64,000 bases of DNA. Source: Halomonas sp. 328 (GTDB taxonomy: Bacteria; Pseudomonadota; Gammaproteobacteria; Pseudomonadales; Halomonadaceae). The DNA is taken from contig NZ_JADOTW010000022.1 in NCBI RefSeq assembly GCF_015645095.1, positions 1 to 64,000 on the forward strand, in the 5' to 3' direction. The notes beneath the pieces were generated by a model. The model saw only the letters and a program-made list of their open reading frames with translations, was not told where the DNA came from and ran no database searches. Made by a program: the position numbers and the translations under genes. Position 1 is the stretch's first letter, and each line of letters starts with the position of its first letter. This document shows positions 49,176 to 57,750 of the stretch, piece after piece.

Positions 49176-49254
49176 TGTCTGGGTCGTTATTGCCTCGTTA
49201 TCGAGTCGGTACTTTCTTGTTCGCCAGGGTCGTTATTAATTCGTGATTGCGGCG

Positions 49255-50187
49255 TTATGCCTCGGCCTTCTTCTGGCGCCGGGTCTCGGCGTCGATGCCG
49301 CCCTCGATGGCCCATTCGGTAAAGGACTCCACCGAGTGCTGCATCTCCCGCGGCACCCAGGCCTCGGTGAGGTAGTCCTCGTTGGTGTAGTACTCGAAGG
49401 CCCCGCCCAGGGGGCTGTTCACGTACCAGAAGTAGGCGGAGGAGATCGGGTGGCGCCCCGGGCCCAGGAAGGTGCTCCACTGCTTGCGATTCATGGCCAG
49501 GCCGCCGCCGATCACCTCGTGGATATCGCGTACCGTGAAAGCCACGTGATTGAGGCCCCGGCCGCGATGCGGCAGCTTGAGCAGGAAGAGGTTGTGGTGG
49601 CCGCCCCGGGCCTGCATGCGCAGGAAGACACCGCGATCGGTATAGCGATCGGAGACGGCAAAGCCCAGGGTGTCGCGATAGAAGGCCTCGGTGGCCTCCA
49701 GGTCATCGACGAAGAAGACCGCATGGCCGATGGAGGCCGGGGTGGCCCGCTCGTAGACCGGGCTCGGCGCATCGATCCGGCGCATGTCGCCCCACTGGTT
49801 GATGGGGGTCACCTCGAGCTGAACGTCGCGCAGGGCGCTGACGCGGATGCGCACCGTCATGCCGTTGGGGTCGGTGCACTGGATGGCGTCGCCCTGGTCC
49901 ACATAGCCGGGCCGGTCGGCCAGGCGCGCCTTGAGGGCCTCCAGGGCCTCAGCATCGACGACCCCCCAGGTCATGCGGCGCAGGGTGGAGCCCTCCTCGA
50001 AGGCGGCGGGCAGGCTGGGATGATCCACGCCGGCCACGCTGAGGCGCGCGCCATTGAGGGTCTCGAAGGCATCCCGCCCCTGGGCATCACTGCCCGCGGC
50101 ACTCAGGCCGAAGTCTTCCAGGAACCGCTTGGCGACCTCGAGATCCTCGACGCCGAACTCCAACTCTTCGATACCCACGATGCTCAT
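49255..50187 (-). CDS. Extradiol ring-cleavage dioxygenase (VOC family, catechol 2,3-dioxygenase-like)
   Basis: A 310-aa two-domain vicinal-oxygen-chelate protein of the size of catechol 2,3-dioxygenase (about 307 aa). The C-terminal catalytic domain keeps the Fe(II) ligands His155 (IGHAVFFV), His214 (LNHVAFTV) and Glu265 (GAFEYYTNED). The N-terminal domain (1-130) is the non-catalytic repeat. It probably cleaves the aromatic diol made by the hydroxylases of the island. It lies 73 nt after iclR and is likely co-transcribed with it from promoter A. Confidence 0.87.
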   Translation of the reverse strand: MSIVGIEELEFGVEDLEVAKRFLEDFGLSAAGSDAQGRDAFETLNGARLSVAGVDHPSLPAAFEEGSTLRRMTWGVVDAEALEALKARLADRPGYVDQGDAIQCTDPNGMTVRIRVSALRDVQLEVTPINQWGDMRRIDAPSPVYERATPASIGHAVFFVDDLEATEAFYRDTLGFAVSDRYTDRGVFLRMQARGGHHNLFLLKLPHRGRGLNHVAFTVRDIHEVIGGGLAMNRKQWSTFLGPGRHPISSAYFWYVNSPLGGAFEYYTNEDYLTEAWVPREMQHSVESFTEWAIEGGIDAETRRQKKAEA

Positions 50188-50260
50188 CGCTCTCTCCTGC
50201 GTCCTCGACGCGCTGGTTGTCTCGTGGCTCGGCGTCTGACGCCGGCCCTTGTCTCTCGTG

Positions 50261-51073
50261 CTAGGGCTCCTGCCCCTGGCTCCGGCCGGCGGCATCCCCC
50301 TGGTACCCCAGCAGGCCGGAAATGGTCTCGGAGGCCTCGGCCACATGGCCGCGCAGGCGCTCTCGCTCCTCGGCGGGGATCTCATGCACCGGCACCATGA
50401 TGCTGACCACCGCCTCGATCTCGCCGTCGGCATTGCGGATCGGGTAGACGATGGAGGAGATCCCGAACTGGAAATAGGACTCCGCCACCACATAGCCCCG
50501 GCGGCGATCCTCCTGGACCAGCTCCCACAGCGCCTCGCGACTGTCCGGTGCCCCCGGCTTGGCATCCGGCAGGTCGTCATCCGGGTAGAGGGCCTCGAAC
50601 TCGGCGCGACTCAGCCCGGTGAGCAGCATCCGCCCCAGGGAGGTGCGGTGCACCGGCAACCGGGTGCCGACGCTGACCCGGCGCACCGTGGCATTGGCGG
50701 CGCTGACCCGAGCCACGTAGATGACGTCCTGGCCATCGCGAATGGCGATATGGCTGGAGCAGCCGGTGGCATCGCGCAGCGACTCGATCACCGGCTGCCC
50801 CACCTGCACCACGTCCAGGGAGGCCACGTACTCGAAGCCCAGGCGCAGCACATTGACCCCCAGGGAGTAGTGTCCCGTGGTGGGGTGACGACGCAGGAAG
50901 CCCATGTATTCCAGGGTCTGGATGGCCCGGTAGGCGGTGGCCTTGGGAATGTCCACCCGCTTGGCGATCTCGGCGAAGCTCATCTCGCGGTGGTTGCGAC
51001 TCAGCTCCATCAGGATCGTCAGGCCCCGCTCCAGGCCGGGGATCAGGTATTTGCGCTCGTCTTTATTGCTCAT
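50261..51073 (-). CDS. IclR family regulator, candidate regulator of the island
   Basis: A 270-aa IclR protein. The winged-helix domain (about 8-70; FAEIAKRVDIPKATAYRAIQTL) is followed by an effector domain (about 85-255; GCSSHIAIRDGQDVIYVARV, GYVVAESYFQFGISSIVYPI). ATG 51073 has GGAGAG 8 nt upstream. Its own promoter carries one of three near-identical 24-bp elements also found before the two other units, so it is the simplest candidate for the protein that binds them. Effector: presumably the aromatic substrate or a pathway metabolite (inference). Confidence 0.9.
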   Translation of the reverse strand: MSNKDERKYLIPGLERGLTILMELSRNHREMSFAEIAKRVDIPKATAYRAIQTLEYMGFLRRHPTTGHYSLGVNVLRLGFEYVASLDVVQVGQPVIESLRDATGCSSHIAIRDGQDVIYVARVSAANATVRRVSVGTRLPVHRTSLGRMLLTGLSRAEFEALYPDDDLPDAKPGAPDSREALWELVQEDRRRGYVVAESYFQFGISSIVYPIRNADGEIEAVVSIMVPVHEIPAEERERLRGHVAEASETISGLLGYQGDAAGRSQGQEP

Positions 51074-51253
51074 AGGGCGTGCTCTCCTTGGTTGGCCATT
51101 CGGGTACCAGCATACCCCTGCCTCTGTCGCGCGGCATGTCTGCGCGCTTCGGTCGTCTGGCACCTCGAGTCGCTTCCGCGGCCATGGCCCTGGGAGAGTC
51201 GATCTCGTCCGGTGTCTCGGTTGGCCTCGCGGCCCGTTTCGATAATTTCAAAT

Positions 51254-51277
51254 ATGAAATACGATTTATTATTTGAT
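51254..51277 (-). promoter_or_regulatory. Operator-like 24-bp element A (iclR promoter)
   Basis: ATGAAATACG joined to ATTTATTATTTGAT, 23 of 24 bases identical to element C. The ends ATGAAA and TTTGAT form an imperfect dyad. It starts 6 bp after the -10 of promoter A, so it covers the transcription start. Confidence 0.75.
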
Positions 51278-51283
51278 ACAACC

Positions 51284-51312
51284 AAGATAGGTGGTTATCG
51301 GGCCCTTGTCAA
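51284..51312 (-). promoter_or_regulatory. Sigma-70 promoter A (iclR-VOC unit)
   Basis: On the minus strand TTGACA (51312-51307), 17 nt, TATCTT (51289-51284). It is followed immediately by operator-like element A. Confidence 0.8.
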
Positions 51313-51370
51313 GGCTCGCCATGGCGCAAGATGTCAAGCGTAATTGACTGATTTATATAGCGATTAATAG

Positions 51371-51396
51371 AAGCCCCCGGCGATGACCGAGGGCTT
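51371..51396 (-). terminator. Terminator after the sulfatase gene
   Basis: On the minus strand AAGCCCTCGG pairs with CCGGGGGCTT (10 pairs, one G-U; loop TCATCG), followed by CTATTAAT. It lies 40 bp after the sulfatase stop and separates that unit from promoter A. The remaining 51313-51370 holds nothing else recognisable. Confidence 0.65.
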
Positions 51397-51435
51397 GTGA
51401 GAAAAACCGGGGAGGAAGGGAGAGGCGGAGAAGGA

Positions 51436-52998
51436 TCAGGCGCGGGCCGTGGCCACCAGGCTGCGGTCGCGCAGGGCGATCAGGCGCTGGCTCAACCGCG
51501 CCTGGAGGTCGAGGCGCACCGCCCGGCAAGCGGGATCGTCCCAGCGGTTGCTGAGCTCGTGAGGGTCCGACACCAGGTCATAGAGCTCGCCCCCCGCCTC
51601 GCCTTCGAAGAGGCTCAGCCGCCAGCGCTCGGTGACCAGGCTGATGATGCTCGCCCGCGCCTCGCTGTCGCGGAACACCTGGATGCCCGGGTCCTCCACC
51701 AGCACGTCCGGCGCCGGCGCCGCGCCGAACAGGTCCAGGCCCTGCATGCCGATCGGCACCTTGAGGCCGGCCCGCTGCAGCAGCGTGGGCGCCAGGTCGA
51801 TGGCGCTGCCCAGGCGCCCGCAGACCTCACCCTCGCCTGGTCGCCGCGGGTCATGCCAGATCAGCGGCACCCGCAGCACGCTCTGGAAGTGCAGGCCCAT
51901 CTTGAGCATGCTGCCGTGATCGCCCATGTAGTCGCCATGATCCGAGGTGAAGGCCACCACGGTATCGTCGGCGAGGCCCCGGGCCTTCAGGACGGCCAGC
52001 ACCTCGCCCACGGCATCGTCCACCATGCTGATGCTGCCGTAGTTGAGGGCGATGATCTCCCGGGCCTGGCGCTCGCTCACCGCGAAGGGCCAGTGACTCT
52101 GCGGATCCTCGGCGCCCCAGCGATAGGCCTCCAGGGCGGACTCGGGCAGCCCCGGGATGGCCTCCACCGGATGGTGGAAGGAGGCCGGCAGCTCCACCGC
52201 GTCCGGGTCGTACATCGACCAGTAGCGCCCCGGCGGGGTAAAGGGGTGATGGGGATCGGGAAAGGAGACCACCAGCACGAAGGGCGTTTCGGGGTCCTGA
52301 TCGGCGAGAAACTCGCAGGCCTGCGCCTGAACATAGGCGGTGGGATAGAGCGCCTCGGGCACCGCGGTGCGCCAGCACTGGGGGGCCGTCACCGTGGACG
52401 GCAGGGCCTTGGCAGGGCCGCGCAGAGAATCCGGATCGGGGTGGCGCGCCTGCAGCCAGGCGGTGTAGTGGCCATCCACCAGGTCGCCGTGGCCGATGCA
52501 CAGCCGGGCGTGCTCGAAGCCATAGTAGGGGCCGGGCAGCGCGAGCCCAGGCTGCTCGGCCCAGCGGCGGCGCACCTCCCAGCCGTAGTCGTCACCCTGG
52601 CGCTGATCGCGTCGTGCCAGGGCGAGCCCCGGGGTGTCGCCCTCCCCCCCCGGGGTCCGGGGCGGCGCCGGGATATCGGTGACGTTCTGGAAGTGCGCCT
52701 TGCCGATATAGCCGGTGCGGTACCCCTCCCCGCGCAGCACCTCGGCAAAGGTGAGGCTATCGAGTCCCAGGGGGATGCCGTTCTGGCGCACCCCATTCAC
52801 CGAGGGCATCTGACCGGTGACCAGCGCCGCCCGGTTGGGCTGGCAGATCGGCGTGACCACGTGGAAGCGCGTGAAGCGCACTCCGGCCGCGGCCAGGCCG
52901 TCGATATGCGGCGTCTTCACCATGGGGTTGCCGTAGCAGCCCAGGTGATCGGCACGCTGCTGGTCGGTGATAAAGATCACGAAACTGGGGCGTCGCAT
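51436..52998 (-). CDS. Formylglycine-dependent sulfatase
   Basis: A 520-aa type-I sulfatase of the alkaline-phosphatase superfamily. The metal site is FITDQQRADHLGCYG (Asp12), and the formylglycine motif C-x-P-x-R is CQPNR with Cys52 to be converted. TSDHGDYMGDHG near residue 300 supplies further metal ligands. There is no signal peptide, so it acts in the cytoplasm. It could desulfate an imported aryl or alkyl sulfate, or hydrolyse a phosphonate monoester. ATG 52998 follows GGAGAG; the frame is open far upstream only as antisense-free overlap with dctM. No FGE or anSME maturase gene is in the window. Confidence 0.88.
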   Translation of the reverse strand: MRRPSFVIFITDQQRADHLGCYGNPMVKTPHIDGLAAAGVRFTRFHVVTPICQPNRAALVTGQMPSVNGVRQNGIPLGLDSLTFAEVLRGEGYRTGYIGKAHFQNVTDIPAPPRTPGGEGDTPGLALARRDQRQGDDYGWEVRRRWAEQPGLALPGPYYGFEHARLCIGHGDLVDGHYTAWLQARHPDPDSLRGPAKALPSTVTAPQCWRTAVPEALYPTAYVQAQACEFLADQDPETPFVLVVSFPDPHHPFTPPGRYWSMYDPDAVELPASFHHPVEAIPGLPESALEAYRWGAEDPQSHWPFAVSERQAREIIALNYGSISMVDDAVGEVLAVLKARGLADDTVVAFTSDHGDYMGDHGSMLKMGLHFQSVLRVPLIWHDPRRPGEGEVCGRLGSAIDLAPTLLQRAGLKVPIGMQGLDLFGAAPAPDVLVEDPGIQVFRDSEARASIISLVTERWRLSLFEGEAGGELYDLVSDPHELSNRWDDPACRAVRLDLQARLSQRLIALRDRSLVATARA

Positions 52999-53060
52999 AG
53001 GAATCTCTCCACGACCCACCCTCCCGGACCCGGCAGCACGCCTGACCCGGGGAGGGGGAT

Positions 53061-54377
53061 TCAGCCGAACATCCAGCCGACCGGCACGGTGACGATCTGC
53101 GGGAAGGCGAAGATGATGCCGATGGCCAGGAAGTCGCAGATCAGGAAGGGGATGGCGGCCTTGTAGATGCTGCCCATGGTGGTGCCCTGGGGCGCCACCG
53201 CCTTCATCACGAACAGGGCCGCGCCCAGCGGCGGCGAGGTGGAGCCGGTCTCGATGGCCAGCAGGAAGAGCACCGCGAACCAGATGGTGTCGAAGCCCAA
53301 CTGATCCACCACCGGCACGAAGATCGGCAGGGTGATCAGCATGATCGGCAGCGGCCCCATGAACATGCCCAGCAGCACCACGGTGAGCACCATGGCCAGC
53401 ACGATCATATGGTCGTTGACCGGCAGGGAGAGCACCGCGTCCATCATGCCGAAGGTGGTGCCGGTGAAGGCCAGCAGCTGGCTGAAGGCCACCGCCCCGG
53501 CGACGATCAGCAGCACCATCACCGAGATATTGGCACTCTCGAACATGGAAACCCGGAAGTTCTCCAGCGTCAGGCGGCGCTTGGCCAGGGCCAGCAGGAT
53601 GGTGGCCACGGCGCCTGAGGCCGCCGCCTCGGTGGGCGTGGCCAGGCCCAGGAAGATCACCCCGACCACGGCGAAGACGATAAAGCCGATGGGCAGGATA
53701 TTGCGCACCCCCGCCTCCATCTTGACCCTGAGCGGCGTCGGCTCCACGTCGAAGGAGGGCGCCAGGTCCGGCTGCAGGGTACAGCGTCCCCAGATATAGA
53801 GCGAATAGAGCACCGCCATCAGCAGCCCCGGCAGGATGATGGCGATCAACAGCCGGCCGATGGAGATCTCCGCCACCACCCCCAATACCACGGCCAGGGC
53901 GCTGGGGGGAATCATGATCGCCAGCCCCGCGGAGCCGATGATCGGCCCCAGCGACATCGGCTTCTTGTAGCCGCGGCGCTCCATCTCCGGGGTCAGGCTG
54001 GAGCCCAGCAGGGCGATGGCGCCCATGCTGTTGCCGGTGAGGGTGGAGAACAGCACCCCACCGCCCACCGCCATAAAGGCCAGGCGTCCCTTGAGCTTGC
54101 CGAACCACTTGTCGAGGGTGTCCATCAGGTCATTGGCGATGCCGGAGCGGAACATCACCTCGCCCATGATCATGAACATGGCGATGGGCACCAGGGTGAA
54201 GCTGGTCAGGGCATCGGTGGTATTGATCACCAGTTGCTCGATACCGGAGGTGCCGCCCAGGAAGACATAGGCGCCCACCAGGTTCACCGCCAGAAAGGAA
54301 AAGGCCACCGGCAGCCCCAGCATCATCAATACCAGCAGGGCGCCGAGAATAAGCGATAGCGTTAGCCACCAATCCAT
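53061..54377 (-). CDS. dctM: TRAP transporter large permease DctM
   Basis: A 438-aa DctM permease with 12 hydrophobic segments. ALTSFTLVPIAMFMIMGEVMFRSG, GNSMGAIALLGSSLTPEM and FLGLATPTEAAASGAVATIL are family hallmarks. It forms the permease with DctQ (43 nt upstream) and is fed by DctP. It probably imports the aromatic or sulfated acid used by the island. The sulfatase gene follows after 62 nt. Confidence 0.93.
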   Translation of the reverse strand: MDWWLTLSLILGALLVLMMLGLPVAFSFLAVNLVGAYVFLGGTSGIEQLVINTTDALTSFTLVPIAMFMIMGEVMFRSGIANDLMDTLDKWFGKLKGRLAFMAVGGGVLFSTLTGNSMGAIALLGSSLTPEMERRGYKKPMSLGPIIGSAGLAIMIPPSALAVVLGVVAEISIGRLLIAIILPGLLMAVLYSLYIWGRCTLQPDLAPSFDVEPTPLRVKMEAGVRNILPIGFIVFAVVGVIFLGLATPTEAAASGAVATILLALAKRRLTLENFRVSMFESANISVMVLLIVAGAVAFSQLLAFTGTTFGMMDAVLSLPVNDHMIVLAMVLTVVLLGMFMGPLPIMLITLPIFVPVVDQLGFDTIWFAVLFLLAIETGSTSPPLGAALFVMKAVAPQGTTMGSIYKAAIPFLICDFLAIGIIFAFPQIVTVPVGWMFG

Positions 54378-54420
54378 AACATACCTCCACAGGGGGCCTG
54401 AGTCGGGTGGGCCGACGGGG

Positions 54421-54933
54421 TCAGCGCTTCAGACAGGCCACGGCCTGTGCCACGAACTGGATAGAGAGCAGCACCATGCCCAGGGGGAAGACCCAGGTGA
54501 GCAGGTAGCTGCGCGGCGCCAGCACGGTGGTCTCGCGGGAGCCGAACTGGTACTGGTCGAGGGTCACCGCCAGGCCATACCAGGCGGCATAGAGACAGAT
54601 GACCGCGCCGAACAGCGCCACCAGGAACGCCAGCGGCCTCTGCAGCCGCGGCGGCAGGTGCTCGGTGACGATATCGATGGCCACATGGCGATTCTTCTCC
54701 AGCAGGTAGGGGGCGCCGAGGAAGGTCATGTAGAGCAGCGCATAGCCACTCAGCTCCACCACCCAGACCAGCGACTTGCCGAAGAAGAGTCGCGACAGGA
54801 TCTCGCAGAAGACGGCTGCCGTGGCGGCCACCAGCGTGGCTGCGCTGATGCCCGCCAGCAGCAGGTTCAAACGGCTCACGCCCCGCATAAGAAGTGACAG
54901 GAGAGACTTGCCGCGGGTGAGTGACTGTTGCAT
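54421..54933 (-). CDS. dctQ: TRAP transporter small permease DctQ
   Basis: A 170-aa four-helix DctQ protein (helices about 22-42, 60-78, 98-118, 142-162) with LLYMTFLGAPYLLEKNRHVAIDIVTEHLPP, the DctQ signature, shown here across residues 67-96. It lies between dctP (73 nt) and dctM. Confidence 0.9.
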   Translation of the reverse strand: MQQSLTRGKSLLSLLMRGVSRLNLLLAGISAATLVAATAAVFCEILSRLFFGKSLVWVVELSGYALLYMTFLGAPYLLEKNRHVAIDIVTEHLPPRLQRPLAFLVALFGAVICLYAAWYGLAVTLDQYQFGSRETTVLAPRSYLLTWVFPLGMVLLSIQFVAQAVACLKR

Positions 54934-55006
54934 ATCGAGCCACCTGAAGTAGGGAAAGTCGGAGGCGCCCCGTCCTGGATGGGCCGGGGCACCCCACCGG
55001 GGTGGA

Positions 55007-55987
55007 TCACTCCACCAGCATGGCGCGCAGCTCCGCCGTCAGCTCGTCGTTGCCGATCTGCTCCTGCATATGCTCCCAGGCCGCGTCGATGGCGATCTGC
55101 AGGTAGCGCTCGGCTTCCTCGCCCTCGAAGGCGATCTCCTCGAAACCGGCGGCCGCAACCTCGGCGTTACCGGCGGCGATCACGTCACCCCAGCTCTGGT
55201 CGAGTTCCGGCCCCAGGGTATGGCGCACATAGTCCTGGAGCTCGCCGCGCAGCGCCTCGGGCAGGCGATCCCAGGCCCGCTGGCTGACCAGCACGCTGAA
55301 GCCGGCGCGGTAGAACGGCGGGGTGATGTAGTAGTTGACCACGTCCTCGTACTGCTCGGCCCAGCCCAGGTTGCCCTGCATGAAACCATCGATGGCGCCC
55401 CGCTCCATGGCGGTATAGATCTCGCCGATGGGCAGTACCAGGCCATTGGCCCCCAGCGCCTCGATGAAAGGCAGGCCGGTGGGGAAGACCCGGATGCGCT
55501 TGCCGCGCAGGTCATCGATGCCGTCGATGCGATCCTTGAAGAAGAGGAAGAACTTGACGTCGGTGGCGGGAATCTCGCCCAGGTAGCGCAGGCCACGCTC
55601 GGCGTGGATCTCGGTCATGCGATCGTAGTAGCCGCTCTCGAGGATCTCCTCGTAGGTCTTGAAGGAGAAGTTGGCACTGCTCGAGGAGGGCACCAGGCCG
55701 GAATAGTAGCTGGGGCTGATCAGCGCCATGTCGATGGAGTTGTTGCGTACCGCATCGGCCAGGCGGAAGGGCGGCATCACCTCGGGGCCGCCGCGCCAGT
55801 TCAGCGCCAGCTCGCCCTCGAACTCCTCGTTCACCGCATTGACGAAGCGCTCGAAGCCGGCGGAGACCGCCGCGGTCTTGGGGGTGAAGCTCACCACATT
55901 GAGGGTCACCGCATCGGCGGCGGCGGTGAGGCTCAGTCCGGCCAGGGAGATCCCGGCCACCAGGGAGGTCAGCGTCGTTGTTTTCAT
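55007..55987 (-). CDS. dctP: TRAP transporter substrate-binding protein DctP
   Basis: A 326-aa periplasmic binding protein. A signal peptide (1-25, TAAADA) is followed by the two-lobed DctP fold: FERFVNAVNEEFEGELAL, the conserved arginine region DDLRGKRIRVFPTG (about 160-173) that usually grips a carboxylate, and MERGAIDGFMQGNLG (about 200-214). The ligand should therefore be an organic acid, but its identity is not readable. ATG 55987 starts the signal peptide; an in-frame extension upstream consists of a 15-bp tandem repeat. Confidence 0.92.
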   Translation of the reverse strand: MKTTTLTSLVAGISLAGLSLTAAADAVTLNVVSFTPKTAAVSAGFERFVNAVNEEFEGELALNWRGGPEVMPPFRLADAVRNNSIDMALISPSYYSGLVPSSSSANFSFKTYEEILESGYYDRMTEIHAERGLRYLGEIPATDVKFFLFFKDRIDGIDDLRGKRIRVFPTGLPFIEALGANGLVLPIGEIYTAMERGAIDGFMQGNLGWAEQYEDVVNYYITPPFYRAGFSVLVSQRAWDRLPEALRGELQDYVRHTLGPELDQSWGDVIAAGNAEVAAAGFEEIAFEGEEAERYLQIAIDAAWEHMQEQIGNDELTAELRAMLVE

Positions 55988-55995
55988 TGCACTCT

Positions 55996-56040
55996 CTCTC
56001 ATTATTGTGGCTCTCATTATTTTGGCTCTCGTTGTTGTCG
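55996..56040 (-). repeat. Three 15-bp tandem repeats before dctP
   Basis: Consecutive units CTCTCATTATTGTGG, CTCTCATTATTTTGG and CTCTCGTTGTTGTCG lie within the 69-bp gap between the FAD-monooxygenase stop and dctP. On the coding strand each of the first two contains ATAATGAGAG, duplicating a ribosome-binding-site/start-like module in frame with dctP. Confidence 0.7.
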
Positions 56041-56056
56041 ATCCAGCGCTCGTCAC

Positions 56057-57184
56057 TCAGTCCAGGGCCACGCCCCAGGCATCATAGCCATACACCCAGT
56101 CGGCATTGCCCTCGCCCTTCAGCCAGTTGTTGGCCCGCGAGCCGCGCTGTACCTGGGCGGTACGCTCGCGACGGGCCCGTTCGTAGCGGGCCAGGGCCGC
56201 CGGCACCGCCTCGCGATCGGCCTCGGCCAGACAGCGCGACAATACCACGGCATCCTCGATGGCCATGCAGGCGCCCTGGGCCATGAAAGGCACCATGGGG
56301 TGGGCGGCATCGCCGAGAATGGTCACATGCCCCTCGGACCAGCGCTCCATGGGCTCGCGCACATAGAGGGCCGACTTGGTCACGCTGTCGCAGGCCGCCA
56401 GCAGGGCACGCACGTCGGGATGGAAATCCTTGTAGACCTCGCGCAGCTCGTCCACGTCACCGGGCAGGGTCCAGGACTCCTCGCGCCAGCCCTCCTGGGG
56501 CGTGGTGGCGAAGATAAAGACCTCCTCGCCGCGGGTCAGCGGGAAGACCACCACCTGGCTGTCGGCACTCTCGCCCCACCACTTGGTGAAGGCATCCAGG
56601 TTCTCCACCTCGGGCACGGCGCTGCGCGGCACCACCGCCCGGTAGGAGACCAGGCCGGTGAACTCGGGGCTGTCGTCGCCGAACAGGGAGCGGCGTACCG
56701 CGGAGTGGATACCGTCGGCGCCGATCACCACGTCCAGGCGCTCGCTGCTGCCATCCTCGAAATGCACCACCGGTTGCTCGCCGGCCTCGACACGGGCCAC
56801 CTTGCTGCCCAGTCGAAGCGCCGCCTCCGGCAACTTGGCCTCCAGGGCCTTGAGCAGGTCGCCACGGTGGATGGTCAGCTGGGGCGCGCCATACTTGGCC
56901 TCGGCGGCATCGCTCATGGGCAGCTTGGAGGTGATCTCGCCACTGTCCCAGGTGCGGCTCAGGCGGTGGGTGGGCCGCGCCGCGGTCTCCCGCAGGACGT
57001 CGCCCACGCCCAGGCGATCCAGGGCGCGCACCGCATTGGGCGTCAGGTTCACGTCGGCGCCGATGCGCAGGAACTGCTTGGCCTGCTCGAAGACGATGGC
57101 CTCATGGCCCGCCTCACGCAAGGCAATGGCCGCACAGAGACCACCCACACCACCACCACAGATACCGATTCTTAGCTTTGTCAT
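56057..57184 (-). CDS. FAD-dependent monooxygenase, NicC (6-hydroxynicotinate 3-monooxygenase)-like
   Basis: A 375-aa class-A flavoprotein hydroxylase. GICGGGVGGLCAAIAL is the FAD fingerprint, VVIGADGIHSAVRRSL the DG motif and ILGDAAHPMVPFMAQGACMAIEDA (about 278-301) the GD motif. YGAPQLTIHRGDL, FTKWWGE and the C-terminal WVYGYDAWG closely recall NicC, which decarboxylates and hydroxylates 6-hydroxynicotinate; salicylate 1-hydroxylases are the next relatives. The substrate is thus probably a hydroxy(hetero)aromatic acid. ATG 57184 follows AGGTGGGG. It is first gene of the unit with dctPQM and the sulfatase. Confidence 0.87.
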   Translation of the reverse strand: MTKLRIGICGGGVGGLCAAIALREAGHEAIVFEQAKQFLRIGADVNLTPNAVRALDRLGVGDVLRETAARPTHRLSRTWDSGEITSKLPMSDAAEAKYGAPQLTIHRGDLLKALEAKLPEAALRLGSKVARVEAGEQPVVHFEDGSSERLDVVIGADGIHSAVRRSLFGDDSPEFTGLVSYRAVVPRSAVPEVENLDAFTKWWGESADSQVVVFPLTRGEEVFIFATTPQEGWREESWTLPGDVDELREVYKDFHPDVRALLAACDSVTKSALYVREPMERWSEGHVTILGDAAHPMVPFMAQGACMAIEDAVVLSRCLAEADREAVPAALARYERARRERTAQVQRGSRANNWLKGEGNADWVYGYDAWGVALD

Positions 57185-57321
57185 ACCCCACCTGTCTCTC
57201 GAGCTCACTGGGAACGTCTTGGAGGGAGCCTTGGCTCCCGGGATGCGCCAGGGAAGTGCGCAGGTCCTTCCGTCCTTGTCTCTGCTCTATCCGCCTCTCC
57301 GGGCCGGCATTTATTTCATAT

Positions 57322-57345
57322 ATAAAACAGAGTTTATTATTTGAT
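57322..57345 (-). promoter_or_regulatory. Operator-like 24-bp element B (monooxygenase-TRAP unit)
   Basis: ATAAAACAGAG plus TTTATTATTTGAT, 20 of 24 bases identical to element C, 6 bp after the -10 of promoter B. Confidence 0.72.
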
Positions 57346-57351
57346 AGTCAG

Positions 57352-57380
57352 ACTGTAGGTCGAGCCCGAGGCTTTGTCAA
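57352..57380 (-). promoter_or_regulatory. Sigma-70 promoter B
   Basis: On the minus strand TTGACA (57380-57375), 17 nt, TACAGT (57357-57352), directly before operator-like element B. Confidence 0.75.
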
Positions 57381-57389
57381 ACATCGAAA

Positions 57390-57430
57390 TCGCCAATGGC
57401 CGCCCCGAGACAGGGGGCGGCCATTGGCGA
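57390..57430 (-). terminator. Very stable terminator after the ring-hydroxylase operon
   Basis: A 17-bp perfect stem (57390-57406 with 57414-57430, 7-nt loop), followed on the minus strand by TTTCGATGTTTG. It insulates the Rieske unit from promoter B. Confidence 0.85.
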
Positions 57431-57473
57431 CAGGAGGATCGATAACGGACCGGTTGGCTGGCCAGGCGCAGGA

Positions 57474-57701
57474 TCAATGACGGATCAGCTTGTCGGCCAG
57501 GCGCAGGACCAGCGGCCGCCCCAGGGTGATCAGGCCGAAGGCGATGGGCCAGGAGATCAGGAAGGAACGCCCCCAGCGACCGAGGAAAGCGCCATCCAGG
57601 CCGGTATTGACGAGGGTGATGGCCAGGGTCATCAGCCCCGCCATATAAGTGGTCATCAGCACGGAGACGACCCAGTGACCATAGCGGGACGGGATCAGCA
57701 T
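57474..57701 (-). CDS. DUF2798 small membrane protein
   Basis: A 75-aa protein with two hydrophobic helices (about 10-32 and 45-65) of the DUF2798 family; GRSFLISWPIAF is typical. ATG 57701 has GGGAG upstream; a start at 57728 is possible. It is last in the Rieske operon, 49 nt after the reductase. Function unknown; its constant company with catabolic and stress genes gives no specific role. Confidence 0.78.
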   Translation of the reverse strand: MLIPSRYGHWVVSVLMTTYMAGLMTLAITLVNTGLDGAFLGRWGRSFLISWPIAFGLITLGRPLVLRLADKLIRH

Positions 57702-57750
57702 AAGGACTCCCGAGGCGGGAGGAGGCACGGCCCCCTCCCCGATCAGGCGC

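Noticed and set aside
42737-49237. Repeated GTCGTTATT motif (42737, 49183, 49229) as an operator for the cupin and porin units
   Set aside because: Nine bases, no dyad and variable placement; too weak to claim as a site.
52999-54108. In-frame extension of the sulfatase to 890 aa
   Set aside because: It overlaps dctM in another frame; the sulfatase starts at 52998 with a good ribosome-binding site and canonical N-terminus.
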